This document shows positions 30,505-32,174 of a stretch of 32,174 nt of DNA, piece by piece; the first letter of the stretch is position 1, and each line of letters begins with the position of its first letter. The notes under the pieces were generated by a model. The model searched no databases. It saw only the letters and a list, made by a program, of their open reading frames with translations, and was not told the origin of the DNA. The DNA is from Acidobacteriaceae bacterium. GTDB taxonomy: Bacteria > Acidobacteriota > Terriglobia > Terriglobales > Acidobacteriaceae. A program made the position numbers and the translations under genes. Where the stretch lies: NCBI GenBank assembly GCA_003132405.1, contig PKXQ01000142.1, positions 1 to 32,174 of the forward strand, written 5' to 3'.

Positions 30505-32049
30505 ATGATCAAACTGTACCAAACAGAAGACCGCAGAATTAGCTTTGTCTTTATCCTTTTCCTGAGCCTGGCGTGGTTCGGGGTGATCGCGAGCCCTACC
30601 CTCCTCGCACAGAACGAACCTTCGATTATTGTGAACTGGCAGAAAACAACAACAAACCGAACCGTTCCCACTCTGCAAGCGGTTGTCAATCCGATGTTGC
30701 GTCGTGGATCGCCTCTTCACGATGCCTCGTTCGAAGCTCTGCGACGGCTGGGCGCTGATTATGTTCGCTATGCATTTTGGCTACCCTATCCGAAGCTGTC
30801 TGTGGCCGAGTTGCGCCCTCCTGATGCCACGCAAACCTATTGGGACTTTCAATACATGGATCCGCTGGTTGAGGATTTTCTGCAAGCTTCGGAGGGCCAC
30901 AGCAGCGTCATGAGCTTCAGCACCATCCCGCAATGGATGTTCGTTACGCCTCAGCCAATCACGTTTCCGGACGATCCTAATCAAGTCATCTGGAATTATT
31001 CGCAAGGCACGCAGCTTCCCGATGTCAAAGCGCTCGGAGATTACTATGCGCGATTAGCGAGCTGGTACACTCAGGGCGGATTCACCGACGAATTAGGGAA
31101 AGTCCATTCTTCCGGGCACCATTACGATATCCGCTACTGGGAGGTCTTCAACGAAGTCGATGGCGAGCACGACACCACGCCCCAGCAATACGTCGAACGT
31201 TATGATGCGGTGACTCAGGCAGTGTTGAAGGTCGCCCCTTCGATGAAGTTTGTGGCGCTCGCCCTGTCTGGGCCCTCCGATGCTGCGAAGACGTTCGCAT
31301 ATTTCGTGGACGCGAAGAACCACAAAGCCGGCGTTCCGTTGGATTACATTTCCTTCCACGTCTACGCCACGTCATCGGGCGATCAAACGCTGGAGGACTG
31401 GCAATACACATTTTTTAACCAGGCAAGCGAATTTGTTTCTGTAACCCGTTACATCCTTCAGCTTCGAGATATGTTGTCGCCATCGACAAAAGTGATGGTC
31501 AATGAAGCGGGCTCGATCCTCTCCGGCGACATGAGTCAGGGCGTATCGGGTCACATCGAGAAACCCATTCCGCCTGCCTACTGGAATCTAAGTGGAGCCC
31601 TCTATGGCTACCTCTATATTGAGTTGGCAAAACTCGGGGTCGACACGGTTGGCGAGTCACAACTGGTCGGCTATCCTTCGCAGTTTCCGAGTGTCGCGAT
31701 GCTCGACTGGACGAACGGCAAACCGAATGCCCGCTATGCGGTTCTGGAGCTGATCAAGAACAATTTCGGGCCAGGAGACGAACTACCGGCCACCTATGTG
31801 CAAAGCAACGGCTCTTTTGCGGAGTCCGACGCCATTGAAGCGCAGGCCTTTATCCGGGACGGCCATCGAAAGTTGATGCTGATTAATGAGCGAAATCGCG
31901 AGGTCGCTGTAAAACTTCCCAAAGAAGGTCTCGGGGCTACAATCCAGGCCATCGGAGGAGTGTCACCGGAGACAGTCACGCAGAAGGTTGGAGATGCCAT
32001 AGTCCATCTGATACCTTTCTCTGTCTCTATTATTGCTTTAAGGGATTAA
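30505..32049 (+). CDS. Exported GH39-like clan GH-A glycosidase
   Basis: The 514-residue protein has an N-terminal export segment (ISFVFILFLSLAWFGVIA, with cleavage near LLAQ). Barrel motifs are LGADYVRYAFWLPYP, SVMSFSTIPQWMF, IRYWEVFNEVDGEH with acid/base E217, YISFHVYAT, and KVMVNEAGS with nucleophile E334. A C-terminal beta domain (ELPATYVQSNGSF to SVSIIALRD) completes the GH39-type layout, whose known members are beta-xylosidases and alpha-iduronidases among others. AGGATGG about 8 bases before the ATG at 30505 favours it over ATGs at 30460/30463. It is the last gene of the plus arm seen here. It differs from the discoidin protein at 25318 though both resemble GH39. Confidence 0.85.
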   Translation: MIKLYQTEDRRISFVFILFLSLAWFGVIASPTLLAQNEPSIIVNWQKTTTNRTVPTLQAVVNPMLRRGSPLHDASFEALRRLGADYVRYAFWLPYPKLSVAELRPPDATQTYWDFQYMDPLVEDFLQASEGHSSVMSFSTIPQWMFVTPQPITFPDDPNQVIWNYSQGTQLPDVKALGDYYARLASWYTQGGFTDELGKVHSSGHHYDIRYWEVFNEVDGEHDTTPQQYVERYDAVTQAVLKVAPSMKFVALALSGPSDAAKTFAYFVDAKNHKAGVPLDYISFHVYATSSGDQTLEDWQYTFFNQASEFVSVTRYILQLRDMLSPSTKVMVNEAGSILSGDMSQGVSGHIEKPIPPAYWNLSGALYGYLYIELAKLGVDTVGESQLVGYPSQFPSVAMLDWTNGKPNARYAVLELIKNNFGPGDELPATYVQSNGSFAESDAIEAQAFIRDGHRKLMLINERNREVAVKLPKEGLGATIQAIGGVSPETVTQKVGDAIVHLIPFSVSIIALRD

Positions 32050-32097
32050 GGCAAGGTTATCTGCGGATTCGACGGGGTGCTCTAGAGTTGCGCCCCC

Positions 32098-32174
32098 CTA
32101 GGCGAAAATCTCGTTCACCTTATCCCGTGTCTGCTGACTTCGTGATGGTTTCAAGTACCGCATCGTACTCTCCA
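32098..32174 (-). CDS. Possible C-terminal end of a gene entering from the right
   Basis: A minus-strand frame open to the window edge ends ESTMRYLKPSRSQQTRDKVNEIFA and TAG. A second minus frame (ending TITKSADTG, stop at 32120) is also open over 55 bases. The first looks more protein-like, but too little is visible to choose firmly or to name a family. Confidence 0.25.
   Translation of the reverse strand, partial: ESTMRYLKPSRSQQTRDKVNEIFA

Overview
The window looks like a chromosomal piece from a member of the Acidobacteriota (Terriglobia-like). This is inferred from gene style and was not searched. The main clues are a TonB-dependent receptor of about 1,240 residues with an N-terminal carboxypeptidase-regulatory-like domain and no SusD partner, many secreted glycosidases, an exosortase with a PilZ neighbour, and dense toxin-antitoxin cargo.

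Region 1 (1-10.8 kb) is accessory DNA. At the left edge a phage-style pair on the minus strand (a possible strand-annealing protein and a second conserved protein cut by the window) faces an XRE regulator across an operator-rich gap. After a gene-poor stretch come four toxin-antitoxin modules: FitAB/VapBC type (3203-3870), AbrB-PIN (7271-7929), MNT-HEPN (8298-9339) and a HigB/RelE-like toxin with an HTH antitoxin (9821-10499). Set among them is a small surface/exopolysaccharide cluster: exosortase, secreted FN3-like protein, frameshifted PilZ, terminator, VanZ-like protein. An HNH nuclease follows. A direct repeat of about 627 bp (2444-3070 and 9583-10210) brackets roughly 7.1 kb of this cargo. 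The left copy is decayed: its antitoxin has an amber codon, its toxin is cut to the last codons, and its XRE gene is reduced to a tail.

Region 2 (10.8-32.1 kb) is a polysaccharide-utilisation locus. On the minus strand, in order of transcription, lie a TonB-dependent receptor, a GH18 protein, an (alpha/alpha)6-barrel glycosidase, a GH13 alpha-glucosidase, a GH172 (DUF2961) protein, a second GH18 protein, and a TIM-barrel protein fused to a SUMF1/FGE-like domain that lacks the FGE catalytic cysteines. On the plus strand, from a shared 193-bp divergent promoter region, lie a discoidin-containing clan GH-A-like protein, a Tat-exported GH1 beta-glucosidase, a GH5-like enzyme and a GH39-like enzyme. 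Nearly all carry export signals, so the locus probably degrades a mixed-linkage glycan in the periplasm or at the cell surface, with the receptor importing oligosaccharides. The substrate cannot be read from sequence. GH18 plus GH172 plus alpha- and beta-glucosidases suggests a heteropolysaccharide with HexNAc, furanose and glucose residues.

The strongest candidates for something undescribed are the barrel-SUMF1 fusion and the discoidin-interrupted glycosidase in this locus, and the doubled operator that overlaps the start codons of the MNT-HEPN module.
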